Assembly: GCF_017377575.1 (NCBI RefSeq)
Contig: NZ_JAFREM010000031.1
Span: 62,001-126,000, forward strand
From: Candidatus Enterococcus moelleringii
GTDB lineage: Bacteria; Bacillota; Bacilli; Lactobacillales; Enterococcaceae
DNA length: 64,000 nt
Direction: 5' to 3'
The notes below the pieces were generated by a model. The model did not search any database and had not been told where the DNA came from. It saw only the letters and a list, made by a program, of their open reading frames with translations. Positions 62,567-64,000 of this stretch are shown here, piece after piece (position 1 is the first letter of the stretch; every line of letters begins with the position of its first letter). Made by a program: the position numbers and the translations under genes.

Positions 62567-63370
62567 CTAATCCTCTCGAATAAAGGCATCTTTAACTCGA
62601 TGCCAAAAATGCATATGTTTATAAGAAGCAAAATGGATCCGTTCTTTCGCAATTTTGTACTGAATTGATTTGATGCCGCCACCACTAACATCTAGTTGAT
62701 CAATCGTCACCATGTGTTTGCCTTCAGTGTTTAAGAATATTTCAATCCACTCCTGTGGTCCGATAATGCTGGGAGAGCCTAATGTTCTGAAGACTCGATT
62801 ATTTAATGAAGCGATCTCTGCTAATTGCAAAGCATTGATGCTAGGATGAACAACCGCGCCACCCACACTTTTGTTGTAGGCGGTTGAACCTGTTGGTGTC
62901 GAAATGGATAGCCCATCTCCTCTAAAACGTTCAAATAACTCATCCTTGATATACACATCGGCCACCATCGTACTGCTACCCTTGCGAACACTGGATTCAT
63001 TCATAGCTAGAAAATGCTTTTGTCGTCCATCTTCAAATTTCACAACGACATCCAATAATGGATAGCTGACACTCTTATCCCGATCACTGCATAAACTGCT
63101 GACCATCTCTTCCAGCTCGTAATCTCGCCAATCGGTATAAAAACCTAAATGCCCTGTATGGACTCCTAAAAAACGAACTTCATCTAACTTATGATTGTAG
63201 CGATGAAAAGCGGATAACAGTGTCCCATCCCCACCAATAGTAATCACTAACTCGGGATCACGTTCAACAACTGCCAAATCAGCATTTTCTTCTAATAACA
63301 AAAGCAAACGACTATAGACTTTTAACGACTTCTCTTCATTATTGTGGATGATCGCTATTCTTAAGGTCAT
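62567..63370 (-). CDS. nadK: NAD kinase
   Basis: Makes NADP from NAD and ATP. The 267-residue protein has LVITIGGDGTLLSAFHRY near 43, GVHTGHLGFYTDW near 68, NESSVRKG near 122 and GDGLSISTPTGSTAYNKSVGG near 150. ATG 63370 behind AAGGAAGTGA overlaps the end of relQ by 32 nt. The relQ-nadK-rluD-mgtE order is conserved in Firmicutes. Confidence 0.97.
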   Translation of the reverse strand: MTLRIAIIHNNEEKSLKVYSRLLLLLEENADLAVVERDPELVITIGGDGTLLSAFHRYNHKLDEVRFLGVHTGHLGFYTDWRDYELEEMVSSLCSDRDKSVSYPLLDVVVKFEDGRQKHFLAMNESSVRKGSSTMVADVYIKDELFERFRGDGLSISTPTGSTAYNKSVGGAVVHPSINALQLAEIASLNNRVFRTLGSPSIIGPQEWIEIFLNTEGKHMVTIDQLDVSGGGIKSIQYKIAKERIHFASYKHMHFWHRVKDAFIRED

Positions 63371-64000
63371 CTTCGTTCACTTCCTTTTTCTTTTTACGAT
63401 ACGAGAATAGATGCTGAGCCTCTTGAATTTCATCACGTATGCTGGACATTTCTTCATCTAATTGATAAGCAGCTTCTGCCGCCCGGAAAAGACGTTCACT
63501 AATATCTTCAGGAATTTGTCCTTCATATTTATAATTCATTGAATGCTCAATCGTTGCCCAGAAATTCATAGCCAACGTACGGATTTGGATTTCGGCCAAG
63601 ATCATTTTTTCACCATCCAGCATTTGAACCGGATATTCAATAACTAGATGATACGAACGGTAGCCGCTGGCTTTTCGATTTGTAATATAATCCCGTTCCT
63701 GTAAAACCTTCATATCTTTTCGATTGCGTATGACCTGGACCATATGATGAATGTCTTCAACAAACTGGCACATAATACGCATACCAGCAATGTCTGACAT
63801 GTCATCTTCCAAGCGATCCAAAGATATGCCCCGCAATTTTGCCTTGTTTAAAATGCTGTCCACCGGCTTCACTCTGCCAGTAACAAACTCGATTGGTACA
63901 TGCTCGCCTTGTTCACGATATTGTGTTCTTAACCCTCTGAGCTTAATTTTTAATTCAGCCACAGCTAATTCATAAGGTGCAAGAAAAATTTCCCAATTTC
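63339..64000 (-). CDS. relQ: Small alarmone synthetase RelQ, partial (5' end beyond window)
   Basis: GTP pyrophosphokinase that makes (p)ppGpp without a hydrolase domain. The frame stays open to the window edge: upstream of a GTG at 63962 the residues NWEIFLAPYELA continue the family N-terminus, so the gene starts outside. Motifs: VTGRVKPVDSILNKAKLRG, DIAGMRIMCQFVEDI, KASGYRSYHLVIEYP and LAEIQIRTLAMNFWATIEHS. About 220 residues are seen. Confidence 0.95.
   Translation of the reverse strand, partial: NWEIFLAPYELAVAELKIKLRGLRTQYREQGEHVPIEFVTGRVKPVDSILNKAKLRGISLDRLEDDMSDIAGMRIMCQFVEDIHHMVQVIRNRKDMKVLQERDYITNRKASGYRSYHLVIEYPVQMLDGEKMILAEIQIRTLAMNFWATIEHSMNYKYEGQIPEDISERLFRAAEAAYQLDEEMSSIRDEIQEAQHLFSYRKKKKEVNEDDLKNSDHPQ

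Noticed and set aside
1-64000. Insertion sequences, prophage, tRNA and CRISPR arrays.
   Set aside because: No transposase, integrase, cloverleaf with CCA-end pattern, or regular direct repeats with spacers were seen.

Overview
The window looks like chromosomal DNA of a low-GC Gram-positive coccus, most likely an Enterococcus species. This is inferred from gene order and protein families: a division and cell-wall cluster with PASTA-type PBP, DivIB, SepF and YggT; the pepQ-efp-asp23-nusB-folD-xseAB-ispA-tlyA-argR-recN series; an L10 leader; CbpA; RelQ. No tRNA, rRNA, insertion sequence, phage or CRISPR array was found. The species cannot be settled by reading alone.

Layout. 1-13.4 kb: the dcw cluster on the minus strand, transcribed from mraZ through rsmH, ftsL, pbpC, mraY, murD, murG, divIB, ftsA, ftsZ, yggS, sepF, yggT to ylmH (cut by the window edge), with tandem MraZ-type decamers upstream of mraZ. 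13.5-14.4 kb: two small membrane proteins (DUF3397, DUF4044). 14.4-23.4 kb: recN, argR, tlyA, ispA, xseB, xseA, folD, nusB, asp23-like, efp and an M24 peptidase. 23.4-35.6 kb is the metabolic accessory part. It holds an M20 hydrolase with a two-gene DUF3100-type membrane system, a DUF2922-containing gene pair behind repeated operator-like elements, a degenerate LCP-like protein, and an operon of proB, a giant M14 peptidase, DUF969, DUF979 and pcp. 35.6-39.5 kb: a MurNAc recycling operon (mupG, murQ, PTS EIIBCA) with a promoter and a candidate cre site. 39.6-43.4 kb: an acidic small protein, GlsB, an amino acid permease, an Ohr/OsmC protein and a lipoprotein. 43.4-45.9 kb: rplKA and rplJL with structured leaders. 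46.1-51 kb: serine dehydratase, lactate oxidase, a DUF915 lipoprotein, and rpmG-secE-nusG. 51.1-64 kb: CbpA, an acetyltransferase, queT with a preQ1-I riboswitch, a lipid kinase, RecD2, a phosphatase, TrmL, a candidate small RNA, RlmA, CutC, a NUDIX protein, and mgtE-rluD-nadK-relQ (the last cut by the window edge).

How it fits together: most genes are conserved housekeeping functions (septal wall synthesis, translation, recombination, nucleotide and alarmone signalling). The more distinctive parts are a probable 113-nt stand-alone RNA gene between rlmA and trmL with its own promoter and terminator; a proB gene without proA inside a 5-oxoproline and pyroglutamyl peptidase operon; a cytoplasmic LCP-like protein without the family's key arginines; and a DUF2922 operon with 20-bp spaced repeats before its promoter. 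I see no large wholly new multi-gene system. These four are the best candidates for undescribed biology.
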